This document shows, piece by piece, positions 36,117 through 44,720 of a stretch of 64,000 nucleotides of DNA. The notes under the pieces were generated by a model that saw only the letters and a list, made by a program, of their open reading frames with translations, made no database searches and was not told where the DNA came from. Both the position numbers and the translations under genes were made by a program. The stretch is from Lacunisphaera sp. (lineage in GTDB: Bacteria; Verrucomicrobiota; Verrucomicrobiia; Opitutales; Opitutaceae): the NCBI GenBank assembly GCA_009695095.1, contig SIBQ01000003.1, positions 1 through 64,000 on the forward strand. The letters are read 5' to 3'. Every line of letters starts with the position of its first letter. Within the stretch, counting starts at the first letter, position 1.

Positions 36117-36485
36117 CTAAGCCGGAAACTCGGCGACAAAGGCCGCTTCAACGAGCATGCCGACCTGCAAATCCACGCCGTACGCCCTTCGGCAGGGTGG
36201 ATGCGAGCCGAAATAATCCTTGTATACCGCATTCACCTCGGCGATGTCGCGATTGACGTGCTGCAGGTACAACCTGGCCGAGGCGACATGCGTCTTCGTC
36301 AGCCCCGCTTCGGTTAGAATCTCGTCGAGTTGCCGAAAAATTTCGCGCATCTCCCCGGCAACGCCCCCCTTGATCGGTTTGGTATCGCCGCCGCGGATGC
36401 CGGTCAGAACCACCTCCAGCAGTTTGTTGCCGGTGATGACAGCCGAGCTAATTGGGAAGGTCTTTCTAGTGTTGAGAAATTTCAT
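36117..36485 (-). CDS. RidA family (YjgF/YER057c/UK114) protein
   Basis: A 122-residue protein with the RidA features VLTGIRGGDTKPIKGGVAGE, EAGLTKTHVASARLYLQ and the C-terminal GVDLQVGMLVEAAFVAEFPA. The usual Arg of the active site lies in the PPCRRAYGV segment. RidA proteins hydrolyse reactive imines/enamines; this branch is catabolic-cluster-associated. It is the last gene of the minus-strand group that begins with the TonB receptor at 40973, about 230 bases after the sialidase-like gene. Confidence 0.88.
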   Translation of the reverse strand: MKFLNTRKTFPISSAVITGNKLLEVVLTGIRGGDTKPIKGGVAGEMREIFRQLDEILTEAGLTKTHVASARLYLQHVNRDIAEVNAVYKDYFGSHPPCRRAYGVDLQVGMLVEAAFVAEFPA

Positions 36486-36718
36486 GCGAAAGGAAAATAG
36501 GACCGAGAGTTTACCAAGGCTTGAAATGAAGGTGCGTTCCTCCCGGCATCAATGCCAGCTTATTGTCGGGAACAAACGACGCAGGTCGGCTTGTCCGGAA
36601 CAATGCAATCGAAACGCGGTGAGACATGTAGCAGGCAGGCTGACGAGGCTGTTTTTCGGCAACTCACCTCAACCAACCTGCTTCCGTCGGCTGCCACATC
36701 CGATTGCGCGGATCCGGC

Positions 36719-37867
36719 TTACGAAGGAACGGTCCAGACAACCGCCCTTGCCTTGGCAGTGGCCGGGGAGTTCTTCAAATCATCCACTTGGTAGTATACC
36801 GTGAAAATCCGCCCGTCCGGAAGCTGGACCGACGTCGGATAGCCGCAATCGGTGGTGGGCGCGTCCCAGACCAGTTGAAACCGATTCTGCCGGTCCCAGG
36901 TCTTTCCTTCGTCGCGGCTGATCATCGCCTGCACGCCGTAAAACGGAAGGCGCCGGTCACCATAGGAAAACAGCACCCGTCCGTCTTTCAACTGCAGCAG
37001 GCTGCCGGGTTTTTCGCCGGATTCGGTCGCCGTGCCGAAGTTCCACCACGTCCGGCCCTCGTCCACCGACTCGTGGATGGAGACACCGTGTTCGCCCCGT
37101 ACCGCCGCCAGCAATTTTCCGGACGACAGCAGGAGCAAGCCCGTCTCATCGCCGTTGCTGATCAACGACCGGTCACCCCAGGTTTTCCCGCCGTCTTTCG
37201 AGCGGAACACATGGCTTTGGAACTCCCGGTCCCCGGGCGACCGGAATATGTCCGCGCGACCGGGATTGTGGGAGTAGGCCGTGGCGACATGGATGAGCAG
37301 CGTGCCAGAGGGCAGTTCGACGATGCGGCTGTGCGTGTTTCCCCAGGTGTGCGGCGAAATGTCGATTTTCGAGGGAACCGTCCAGGTTCGGCCGAGATCC
37401 TTGGATTGGGTCAGGTAAACATTGACGTTTTGGTTATCCGCCCGGCCTTGGGCGTCGAACTCGTAGATATGAAAACCGAGAACGAGGGTTCCGTCCTTGA
37501 GCTGTGACAGCCATCCGTCGCGCAGGTCCTGGTTTGGGCGGGAGGCGGCGACTCCCACCGGCTCGGACCAGGTTCGTCCGCCGTCGCCTGATCTGGTCAG
37601 CGCCAGCTGGGATCCCCCGCGGGTCACCCCATGGGGCGCGCCGGTACGGGCGATGACCGCCAGTTCGCCGTTTTGGAGCAAGGCGATGGTCGGCCAGAAG
37701 CCGCCGTTCTCCATCACGATGACTCGCTCGGCCTCGAGCGTCCGAAACTGAAGAACTTCATCGTGGAATCGGTTCGGGACACCGAAAGCCGTCTCGGCCG
37801 GAAAGGCCTGCGGGTAAGCCAGGCCGAGCGCCAGCCAGGCGACGACCATGGCATTAGCTTTATTCAT
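36719..37867 (-). CDS. Exported BNR-repeat sialidase-like protein A
   Basis: A 382-residue six-bladed propeller. Five Asp-box motifs are clear: SGDGGRTW, SKDLGRTW, SKDGGKTW, SVDEGRTW and SRDEGKTW. The signal peptide is ANAMVVAWLALGLAYPQAFP. The start ATG 37867 overlaps the stop of the upstream gene (ATGAATAA), so the two are coupled. Sialidase-fold proteins of this kind in Verrucomicrobiota hydrolyse diverse acidic or neutral sugars. The Arg triad of true sialidases cannot be confirmed by eye. Confidence 0.85.
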   Translation of the reverse strand: MNKANAMVVAWLALGLAYPQAFPAETAFGVPNRFHDEVLQFRTLEAERVIVMENGGFWPTIALLQNGELAVIARTGAPHGVTRGGSQLALTRSGDGGRTWSEPVGVAASRPNQDLRDGWLSQLKDGTLVLGFHIYEFDAQGRADNQNVNVYLTQSKDLGRTWTVPSKIDISPHTWGNTHSRIVELPSGTLLIHVATAYSHNPGRADIFRSPGDREFQSHVFRSKDGGKTWGDRSLISNGDETGLLLLSSGKLLAAVRGEHGVSIHESVDEGRTWWNFGTATESGEKPGSLLQLKDGRVLFSYGDRRLPFYGVQAMISRDEGKTWDRQNRFQLVWDAPTTDCGYPTSVQLPDGRIFTVYYQVDDLKNSPATAKARAVVWTVPS

Positions 37868-38708
37868 AGATAAAAAACGCAACCTTCATCCGGTCGTCGT
37901 CGATATGGACAGTCCGGTTGAAATCATGCGTCACCGTCTCCCCATATGAGACCTGGTCGCGAACCTTGAACTGGAGCGACTTGGTCTGTCCGCGCTCGAT
38001 CCACGAAACCACATAGGCCGTGAAAAACAGGCCGTCCTTCTCGTAGAGCACATAGCCCGAGATGGGCTGCAAATACGACCGGACGCCTTTCGTGGGATGG
38101 GGAAAATTGATGTAGTTGCTTGGCGCATAAAGCACGTATTCATACCCATCTTGGCGATACGATATCGCTATGTAGAGCCTGCGGTAGCCGTCTTTGAAAT
38201 CCGACTGGAGCATCTGCAATGCTTCGGCAAAGGATACCGCCTTCGCCTTTCGGTCCGGACAGGCGACCTTGATCGTCATGTCGCTGGGCATTTTCCCATA
38301 TTGCTGGACTGGCTGGTTCGCGTGTCCCGGGCCGCTACGGATGGCATAGTTGCCATCCCAAGCGCTTAGTCCCACCCATTCGTAATTGCCATGGTGGCCA
38401 AACGGGTTTTCACCGACCGATTCGGCCCGGCATTCGTGGCCCAGATAGGCGCGCTGAACCTGCGATTTGCCGGCGGTCTTTCTGACCAGGACGCATTCGA
38501 TCGGGGTCAACCAGCGGTTTTCGTTCACCTTTTTATCGATGACTCCATCGTAATTGAAGATCATGAATCCGTCCTGCAGATCGGGAGCGATCATGGTTTG
38601 TTGGCCGGATGGAGTGGCTTCGGAGATTGCTTGGAGCTTGCCCGCGGCGGCGAGGGCGGCGAATCCCAAGATTACGTGGCCGAGAAAGAGCCAACGGGTT
38701 GAAGGCAT
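37860..38708 (-). CDS. Exported protein of unknown function in receptor-sialidase operon
   Basis: A 282-residue protein with a signal peptide (WLFLGHVILGFAALAAAGKL). The mature part contains DGFMIFNYDGVIDKKVNENR, YLGHECRAESVGENPFGHHG, GNYEWVGLSAWDGNYAI and YEYVLYAPSNYINFPHPTKG. The composition is beta-rich. I recognise no family. It lies 33 bases after the TonB receptor and overlaps the sialidase-like gene. It could be a surface glycan-binding protein, but that is position-based only. Confidence 0.8.
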   Translation of the reverse strand: MPSTRWLFLGHVILGFAALAAAGKLQAISEATPSGQQTMIAPDLQDGFMIFNYDGVIDKKVNENRWLTPIECVLVRKTAGKSQVQRAYLGHECRAESVGENPFGHHGNYEWVGLSAWDGNYAIRSGPGHANQPVQQYGKMPSDMTIKVACPDRKAKAVSFAEALQMLQSDFKDGYRRLYIAISYRQDGYEYVLYAPSNYINFPHPTKGVRSYLQPISGYVLYEKDGLFFTAYVVSWIERGQTKSLQFKVRDQVSYGETVTHDFNRTVHIDDDRMKVAFFIYE

Positions 38709-38741
38709 CGGACGGAAGACTATTTAGCGGAGGTTCCGGTA

Positions 38742-40973
38742 TCAGAAACTGTAGCCCAAGGCCAACTTCGCATTCCGCGGCCGGGACACCTCCATAGTGG
38801 TGTTCCCCCATCCGCCTTCTGAGTAAAGACTGTCGGCTAAATTCTCAATATTTACCATCACAGTCATTTTGCCGCGAGAGTAGCCGAACATGGCGTTATA
38901 GACTTTCATCGGGAGCCATGGGGCCCCGACCCGATCGCCATGGCCGAAGGCACTGGCACCGACAAAAAAGCCTTTGAGCGTGTCGCCCGTGAAATCATAA
39001 CGTGTCAGCAGATTCCAGCTGCTGTTGAGGGTATTCTTTTGCCGCAATCCGTTAGTGCCAATGATATTGCCCGAATAAACACCACCCATGATCGTCCAAT
39101 TTTTTGTCGCGCGAAAAGCTATGTCCACTTCATAGCCCTTGTTGTTCTGTTTACCAGCCGCGACACTGAACAAAACACCGTTTGAGTTAAGTACGGGGAT
39201 CGGGACGTTACTCACTGTAAGATCGAAATAGGTGATGGTGGAGGTAATCCGGCCTTCGTAAAAGGCCGTCTTAACGCCAATTTCCTTCACGTCGCCAATT
39301 ACTGGAGGGAGGGGGCCAAACTCGCCCTTGGCGCCGCCGCCTGAGAACATTGTGGAACTATTGACGTAGAATGACAGATCTTTTACCGCCTGTGGCTTGA
39401 ATACCGCTCCCAGACGATAGGGGTGGCCGGAAGTGTTTACTACGGTGGTTGTGGCTGTATCCCGGTTGAGGCTGCGGGTTTCGAGGACTGTTCCCTGAGT
39501 TCCGGCCACCAACGACAACACCTCTGGGATCACCTGCAACGTGTGCATGTAGTATCCAAAGATCTCCGTCCGGTTGCCCAAAGTCCTTCCGGCGTTCGCT
39601 TTTACCGCATCGAAGTCGAATCTCGGCACAGCATAGATATTCGGATTCGTGATCGATGTGACAACCCCAGGGTAACCCCAGCTCTTCTGGTCCGTCATCG
39701 ATTTTTCTGAAGCAAAGCCGAAGGTGGATCGGTGTTTCATGCCAAACAGCGTGTAATCGCCACTCACGTCGGCTTGGAGATTAGCGGCATACTGGTAAAA
39801 CCACCATCTTATGAAGTTCTGAGGTATGGTTTTGGTCACATAGTTTGGAAGGGCGGTATTTGAAATACCCTCATCGTTGCGGCCCAAGCCATTATAGGTG
39901 AACGAGGCAACCAGATCCCAATTGGTGCCCAAGCGATGGGTCAATGTCGCTCGACCCCACATCCGATCGATATCGGAATGGGACCACTCAGCGTCGTAAC
40001 CCTTCTCATACCCCGGTCCGGTATAAACGTCGGTGTTAGCCTCGTCGGGAAAATAATTCTGTTGGGGCAGAGCACTGTTGCTAAAATAGTCGCCTTGCAG
40101 CAGCAGGCTGGTATTGGAGCTGAAATCGAATCGGAGTCCTCCACCAATAATCAGCCGGTTATCAAAGTCCGGTAGGAAAAACCCGTCAAACTTCTGGGCG
40201 GCCCCGTAGACTCGATAGTAAGTCTTGGTGTTACCGATGGTGGCGGCAGGCCTAGAACTGTCGAACTCGCCGCGAAAAAGACCGCCTCCGCCCACCGTGA
40301 GCCGTACCAAGTTTTGCGCGTATGAGAGGGGTTGTTTGGAATGCTTGAGGATCGCTCCGGCCAGCGAGGTTCGCGCGCCGTACAACACGGCCGTGGGTCC
40401 CTTGATGACCTCGAAAGAGTCAATGGACACATTATCCGAATATTGGGCCAGGTCGACCTGCCCATCGAGCAAGGCGTAGCCGGTGCGGAAGCCGCGTTGC
40501 ATCTGAAAATCGCCAACCCGTGAATACGAGAATGTGCCGGCAGACACATACTTAATGGTATCGGCCACGGTGCTCAACTGGCCAAGGTCGTCGATGATGT
40601 CGCGCGGGACCACCATGATAGACTGGGGAATATCGATGATCAACGCGCGGGACTTGAGGCCGGATGTGGCGCTGGGTGAACGGTAGCCTTTGCCTCGGGA
40701 GTCGCTCACGAAGAACGGGGAAAGCTCCAAGACATCCTCTTCCTTGAGGGGCTTGACTTGCTCAGAATCAGTAACGGGCTTTACTTGACCAGACAGAAAG
40801 CTTTGGCTAGCTAACACAAGTAGTATGCAAATGTAAGCTTGGCTAATATTGCGGACAGACAGGTTGGTCATGTTATTGCGGACAGACAGGTTGGTCATGT
40901 TATTGCGGACAGACAGGTTGGTCATGTTATTGCGGACAGACAGGTTGGTCAGTATGTTTTTTAGGGTATCCAA
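38742..40973 (-). CDS. TonB-dependent outer-membrane receptor with repeated N-terminal peptide
   Basis: Up to 743 residues. It starts at TTG 40973 or, more likely, at one of three in-frame ATGs inside the repeat (40951 and below). The first 40 residues are four copies of TNLSVRN(NM), encoded by 27-base repeats, before the signal helix AYICILLVLASQSFLSGQ. The mature start has EDVLELSPFFVSDSRGKGYR. The plug holds DIPQSIMVVPRDIIDDLGQL and FEVIKGPTAVLYGAR, and the barrel ends in RPRNAKLALGYSF. It is the first gene of the operon with a hypothetical protein and a sialidase-like protein. The ligand is presumably released or bound by them. Confidence 0.9.
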   Translation of the reverse strand: MDTLKNILTNLSVRNNMTNLSVRNNMTNLSVRNNMTNLSVRNISQAYICILLVLASQSFLSGQVKPVTDSEQVKPLKEEDVLELSPFFVSDSRGKGYRSPSATSGLKSRALIIDIPQSIMVVPRDIIDDLGQLSTVADTIKYVSAGTFSYSRVGDFQMQRGFRTGYALLDGQVDLAQYSDNVSIDSFEVIKGPTAVLYGARTSLAGAILKHSKQPLSYAQNLVRLTVGGGGLFRGEFDSSRPAATIGNTKTYYRVYGAAQKFDGFFLPDFDNRLIIGGGLRFDFSSNTSLLLQGDYFSNSALPQQNYFPDEANTDVYTGPGYEKGYDAEWSHSDIDRMWGRATLTHRLGTNWDLVASFTYNGLGRNDEGISNTALPNYVTKTIPQNFIRWWFYQYAANLQADVSGDYTLFGMKHRSTFGFASEKSMTDQKSWGYPGVVTSITNPNIYAVPRFDFDAVKANAGRTLGNRTEIFGYYMHTLQVIPEVLSLVAGTQGTVLETRSLNRDTATTTVVNTSGHPYRLGAVFKPQAVKDLSFYVNSSTMFSGGGAKGEFGPLPPVIGDVKEIGVKTAFYEGRITSTITYFDLTVSNVPIPVLNSNGVLFSVAAGKQNNKGYEVDIAFRATKNWTIMGGVYSGNIIGTNGLRQKNTLNSSWNLLTRYDFTGDTLKGFFVGASAFGHGDRVGAPWLPMKVYNAMFGYSRGKMTVMVNIENLADSLYSEGGWGNTTMEVSRPRNAKLALGYSF
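40848..40951. repeat. 27-bp tandem repeat, four copies, at the 5' end of the TonB receptor gene
   Basis: The unit attgcggacagacaggttgg followed by tcatgtt is present three times in full (40848-40874, 40875-40901, 40902-40928) and a fourth time for 23 bases (40929-40951). The copies are identical in the bases I compared. On the coding strand each adds nine residues, and each junction offers an ATG. Copy number changes would keep the frame. Confidence 0.95.
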
Positions 40974-41082
40974 GCCGATGCTGCATGCGAGCTAAGGCAT
41001 TTGTCAATGTTGAATCCTGATGTATTTCACATATAACATTCGTGCCTCTGACCGGGTTCAACTTTTCGAGCCACCCCGAGCG

Positions 41083-42000
41083 TTAGTCTGTGAGCTTGTT
41101 TTGGGTTGAGGAGGTGGGTGGGGTTGGCGCTGCCCCGACGGAGGGAGGCCGAAGGCCGACCGGAATCGGGGCAGCGGTAAGTTGGGCGGCGTAGTTCATG
41201 GGGCTGCGGTATCCAAGCCGACTGTGTGGCCGGCGGGTGTTGTAGTCGAGGCGGAAGTCCTCGATGACAACCCGGGCCTCGGTGAGCGTCCAGAGTTGCT
41301 CCCGGTTGAGGCACTCGTCGCGGAAGCGGCCATGGAAGCTCTCGACAAAACCGTTCTGCCAAGGACTGGCCGGCTTGATGTAGATCGTGCGGATCTTCTC
41401 CGCGGCCAGCCACTGCTGGAGTTCCTTGGCGATGAACTCCGAGCCGTTGTCCGAGCGGATGAACTCCGGGGCGCCGTGCTGCGCGATGGCCTGCTTCACC
41501 AACGCGATCACGTCGGCCGACTTCAAGGCCCGGTCGGCCCGCAGCACATGACACTCCCGGGTATGCTCATCGAGCACGGTGAGCATGCGCAGGGCCCCGC
41601 CGCGCACGGTGGCGTCGGCAATGAAGTCCCAGGCCCAGACATGACCCCGGTGCGTGGCCTTGGTCGGCAGACCCGTCGAGTGGCCCCGTCGGGCAAGCTT
41701 CCGCTTGGTGGGCGGCACCCGCAGGCCTTCCGCCCGCCGCAACCGCTGGATCTGGCGCTGGCCGGTTGGCCAGCCTTCCTGGCCCAACAGGGCGGCGATC
41801 CGGCGGTAGCCGTAGCGCGGGTGCGCCTCGGACAAGGCGTGCAGCCTGGCGACCATCTGCTGCTGGCGGTCGCTGCGCTGCCCGGCGCGATACCACAGGG
41901 CGGCTCGCGCCAGGCGCAGGATGCGGCAAGCGCTGCGCCCGGAGCACAAGCCGTCTTTCACGACGGCGATCACCATCACCTTCTTGTGTCCCGGGCTCAT
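41083..42000 (-). CDS. IS3 transposase OrfB (DDE catalytic part)
   Basis: A 305-residue integrase-type protein. The HTH_21 part contains HPRYGYRRIAALLGQEGWPT. The DDE triad is in WAWDFIADATV (Asp), FIRSDNGSEF (Asp) and NGFVESFHGRFRDECL (Glu). It ends with the region PSVGAAPTPPTSSTQNKLTD. It is probably made as a fusion with OrfA by -1 slippage at the A7 run 42003-42009; ATG 42000 would allow independent translation. Confidence 0.93.
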   Translation of the reverse strand: MSPGHKKVMVIAVVKDGLCSGRSACRILRLARAALWYRAGQRSDRQQQMVARLHALSEAHPRYGYRRIAALLGQEGWPTGQRQIQRLRRAEGLRVPPTKRKLARRGHSTGLPTKATHRGHVWAWDFIADATVRGGALRMLTVLDEHTRECHVLRADRALKSADVIALVKQAIAQHGAPEFIRSDNGSEFIAKELQQWLAAEKIRTIYIKPASPWQNGFVESFHGRFRDECLNREQLWTLTEARVVIEDFRLDYNTRRPHSRLGYRSPMNYAAQLTAAPIPVGLRPPSVGAAPTPPTSSTQNKLTD

Positions 42001-42295
42001 AATTTTTTTCGTTCACATACCGCAGCACGCGGTTCTCCAAGAGCGAGTCGGCCAGCATCTTCTTCAGCTCGGTGTTCTCTTTCTCCAGGGTCTTCAGCCG
42101 CCGAGCTTCGTTGAGGTCCATCAGGCCGAACTCCCGCTTCCAGCGGTGGAACGTCAGTGCGGAGATGTTCTTTTCCTGGCAGATCTCGCCGATGCTGCGG
42201 CCGCCGTCGGCCTCGCGCAGGATGCGATCTTGTCTTCGGTCGTGTGTTTTTTGCCTTTTATTGGTCTGGGTCCTTTCCTTGGCCCAGACTGTCAC
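41567..42295 (-). CDS. IS3 transposase OrfA (with read-through tail)
   Basis: Starts at GTG 42295 just inside the right terminal repeat. The first 95-100 residues are genuine OrfA: helix-turn-helix ILREADGGRSIGEICQEKNI with ALTFHRWKREFG, then a leucine zipper (LKTLEKENTELKKMLADSLL). Beyond the A7 slip site (42003-42009) the frame stays open to 41567 but only shadows OrfB. The functional products are therefore OrfA ending near 41990 or the frameshifted OrfAB. Confidence 0.7.
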   Translation of the reverse strand: MTVWAKERTQTNKRQKTHDRRQDRILREADGGRSIGEICQEKNISALTFHRWKREFGLMDLNEARRLKTLEKENTELKKMLADSLLENRVLRYVNEKNYEPGTQEGDGDRRRERRLVLRAQRLPHPAPGASRPVVSRRAAQRPPAADGRQAARLVRGAPALRLPPDRRPVGPGRLANRPAPDPAVAAGGRPAGAAHQAEACPTGPLDGSADQGHAPGSCLGLGLHCRRHRARRGPAHAHRAR

Positions 42296-42413
42296 TCAAG
42301 GTGGCTCGAAAAAGAGAGGTCACGTCACCGCCGCCTGGTCTCGGCGCGAAAAATAAACCCAGGCCGGCAAAGAATGATGGCTAATCAGGGAGCCTACGGC
42401 TTTAACCCCTCCC

Positions 42414-43574
42414 ATGCCGATGAAGTCTAATGCATTGATTCACAATGTAATTGAGTTTCCAAACCGGGTTGACCTGGCGACGCGGGTTGCCGACGTGATA
42501 CAGCAGACGATCAGGCGGGGAATCTGGGGCAAGGACATCCCGAGCGAACGCCGGATGTCGGAACTGCTGAACGTCAGCCGGCCCACGATCAGGGCCGCGC
42601 TGCACAAACTCGCCAAGAACGGTCTGCTCGAAATCAGACCGCGCACGCGCAAACGGCTGCTCGTCGGCCTGTCCCACCCCGAGGCCCCGCGGGGAAAAGT
42701 GGTCGGCATCATCACCAACGATCAAATCACCAGTCTGAGCGGGGGCAGCTACATTCAGATCAACGAGCTGATCGCGCGTTTGAAGAGATGGGGAGTAGGC
42801 ATCGAGATATTTGTGTGCAATCCACCCGGCGAATCTCCCGAACCCAGGAAGCTCGCCAACTTTATTAAGACCACCCGCGCGTCATGTTACCTATTGCTCC
42901 ATGTCAGCAAGGCCGTGCAAGAGTGGTTATCGGTGCGGTCGCTTCCCGCGCTGGTGCTCGGCTCGTGCTATGATACCGTGCGTTTACCTTCCTTTGAGGT
43001 CAACTTATGGGCGAGTTGCCGTCACGCGGTGGGTATATTTCTGCGCAATAGCCATCGGCGGTTGGCGTTGATCTTGCCCGATACCGGGCTGGCCGGCGAC
43101 CTTGCCAGCGAACGTGGGTTTCGCGATGCGGTGGATTCCCACAATGCCACGGCGAAGGACAAGGCCCGCATCGTGATCGTTCGGCACAACGACACCGCCC
43201 CGGGTGTCACGGCGAAGCTCAAGATTCTTTTCCGGTCGCCGGATGCGCCCACCGCCATGCTGGTGGCCAAGCCCGGGCCCACTTTCACCACAATCATATT
43301 CCTGCTGAAGCATGGTCTGGCGGTGCCGGAATCGGTCTCGGTCATCGCGCGTGATCAGGATCAGCTCTACGAGATCATCGATCCGCTGGTATCGCACTAT
43401 CGATTCAAGCACAGCTCATACACGCGGCTGGCCACGCGCCTGGTGTCGAAGATTCTCCGGCAGGGCAATCTTCCGGCCGCCAAGAATATGATCCTGCCTG
43501 AATTCTTCGAGGGCGGAACGGTCGCCCCACCGCCAGGTGACCTGGACCCGATAAACTGGACGGTTGTGGCTTAG
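42414..43574 (+). CDS. GntR/LacI hybrid transcriptional regulator, C-terminus altered by an IS
   Basis: A 386-residue protein. The N-terminal GntR-type winged helix (about 20-90) contains IWGKDIPSERRMSELLNVSR and PTIRAALHKLAKNGLLEIRP. The C-terminal part is a LacI/periplasmic-binding-protein ligand domain (KVVGIITNDQ, HRRLALILPDTGLAGD, RGFRDAV, VIARDQDQLYEIIDP). The last 11 residues and the stop come from the IS3 element that inserted at 43538. Without it the gene would end four codons after PPPG, as ITW and a stop (44731-44733). The sensor domain is complete. It precedes the catabolic operon at 45024 and is the natural candidate for its control. Confidence 0.9.
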   Translation: MPMKSNALIHNVIEFPNRVDLATRVADVIQQTIRRGIWGKDIPSERRMSELLNVSRPTIRAALHKLAKNGLLEIRPRTRKRLLVGLSHPEAPRGKVVGIITNDQITSLSGGSYIQINELIARLKRWGVGIEIFVCNPPGESPEPRKLANFIKTTRASCYLLLHVSKAVQEWLSVRSLPALVLGSCYDTVRLPSFEVNLWASCRHAVGIFLRNSHRRLALILPDTGLAGDLASERGFRDAVDSHNATAKDKARIVIVRHNDTAPGVTAKLKILFRSPDAPTAMLVAKPGPTFTTIIFLLKHGLAVPESVSVIARDQDQLYEIIDPLVSHYRFKHSSYTRLATRLVSKILRQGNLPAAKNMILPEFFEGGTVAPPPGDLDPINWTVVA

Positions 43575-43615
43575 AGGATTCAGCTACGGGTAGTCCCAAA
43601 AAAAAGGCACTACCA

Positions 43616-43830
43616 ATGAAGCAGAAACGATACAGCAATGAGCTGATAGTCCATGCACTTAAACAGGCCGACGCTGGCCAGAGGATCGCGGAGTTATGCC
43701 GGGATGGGCGTGAGCGAAGCCCGGGAGCTGCGCCAGCTACGTGAGGAGAACGCCAAGCTGAAGCAGTTGGTCGCGGATCTCAGCCTGGACAAGCACATGC
43801 TGCAGGAGGTGATCGCAAAAAAGCTCTGTG
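43616..43830 (+). pseudogene. IS3 OrfA, broken by internal deletion
   Basis: Begins at ATG 43616 with MKQKRYSNELIVHALKQADA and reaches ELCR, then changes frame to GMGVSEARELRQLREENAKL and KQLVADLSLDKHMLQEVIAK. About 20 residues that form the recognition helix and linker are missing between the two parts, and the frame is lost (stop at 43742). The second part still carries the A AAA AAG slippage site at 43817-43823 used to enter OrfB. Confidence 0.85.
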
Positions 43831-43906
43831 GCCTGCGCGCAAGCGGGAACTCGTCGCCTGGCTGGGCCTGGCGCTCGAGGTCAGCAAACAGTGCGCGTGC
43901 AGGCTG

Positions 43907-44683
43907 GTGCACTTGGGGCACTCTACCTTTTACTACAAAGCGTTGCCTGATCCTAAAGAGCCGGCGTTGCGTCAGCGGCTGCGGGAGCTGGCGGCGGCCA
44001 GGATCCGCTTTGGCTACCGCCGGCTGACGATCATGCTGCGGCGCGAAGGCTGGTTGGTGAACGCGAAGCGGATTTATCGGCTCTATCGTGAGGAAGGGCC
44101 TGGACTGGGACGTAAGCGCAAAAAGAAACGTCCGGCCCGGGTCAGAGGGACGGTGCATGCCCCGCAACGCGTCAATCAGCTTTGGGCCATGGATTTTGTG
44201 GCCGATCGCTTGGAGAACGGCCACCCGATCAGGATACTCACATTGATCGATGCCTTTACCCGCGAGGCGCTGCGACTGTGGGCCGACTACGGCATGTGTG
44301 GAGAGAAAGTGGCCGGGCAGCTCGAATCGCTCGGCACCGAGCGGGATCTGCCCGAGGCCATCCGGGTGGACAACGGTTCTGAGTTTTACAGTCGGGCGAT
44401 GGATGCTTGGGCTTATCGCCACGATGTCCGGCTGGATGTTATCCGACCCGGAAAACCAACCGAAAACGGCCACATCGAAAGCTTCAATGGAAAGCTGCGG
44501 GATGAATGCCTGAACGTGCATCTGTTCTTCTCCATCGCTGATGCACAGCAAAAACTTGAAGTCTGGAGAAACGACTACAATCATCACCGCCCACACAGTG
44601 CCATTGCTTCGCTGCCTCCGGCAGCCTTCGCAAAGGAACTGTGTGGGCCAACCGAAACCGACTACCTTAGCTGCAAAACTTAG
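43907..44683 (+). CDS. IS3 transposase OrfB (different subgroup from 41083)
   Basis: The frame is open from about 43824 through the slip site; the first usual start is GTG 43907. It contains STFYYKALPDPKEPALRQRL, RFGYRRLTIMLRREGW, the DDE residues in LWAMDFVADRL, IRVDNGSEFYS and NGHIESFNGKLRDECLN, and the end RPHSAIASLPPAAFAKEL. As OrfA is broken, a normal OrfAB fusion cannot be made, so transposition in cis is unlikely. Confidence 0.9.
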   Translation: MHLGHSTFYYKALPDPKEPALRQRLRELAAARIRFGYRRLTIMLRREGWLVNAKRIYRLYREEGPGLGRKRKKKRPARVRGTVHAPQRVNQLWAMDFVADRLENGHPIRILTLIDAFTREALRLWADYGMCGEKVAGQLESLGTERDLPEAIRVDNGSEFYSRAMDAWAYRHDVRLDVIRPGKPTENGHIESFNGKLRDECLNVHLFFSIADAQQKLEVWRNDYNHHRPHSAIASLPPAAFAKELCGPTETDYLSCKT

Positions 44684-44720
44684 AGCCCCAACCGTCCAGT
44701 CCACGGGGGCAGGTCACAGG

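Larger units (their letters stand above)
41049..42322 (-). mobile_element. IS3-family insertion sequence, complete copy
   Basis: About 1.27 kb. The left end reads TGACCGGGTTCAACTTTTCG and the right end, inverted, TGACCTCTCTTTTTCGAGCC; both continue into CCACC and a GAG. OrfA and OrfB are intact and joined by an A7 slippage site. No clean target duplication is seen (left flank CCTC, right flank CGTC), so the copy may be old or the ends misjudged by a few bases. It lies between the TonB receptor operon and the regulator gene. Confidence 0.85.
43538..44716 (+). mobile_element. IS3-family insertion sequence with 4-bp target duplication
   Basis: 1179 bases. The left end TGACCTGGACCCG and the right end (inverted) TGACCTGCCCCCG both continue to ACTGGACGGTTGxGGCT. 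It is flanked by CAGG on both sides (43534-43537 and 44717-44720), a perfect target duplication. OrfA carries an internal deletion with frameshift; OrfB is intact. The element lies in the last codons of the GntR/LacI regulator gene and separates it from the operon it probably controls. Confidence 0.93.

Noticed and set aside
40848-40951. Possible CRISPR array
   Set aside because: The 27-base units are directly adjacent with no variable spacers and are part of a receptor reading frame.
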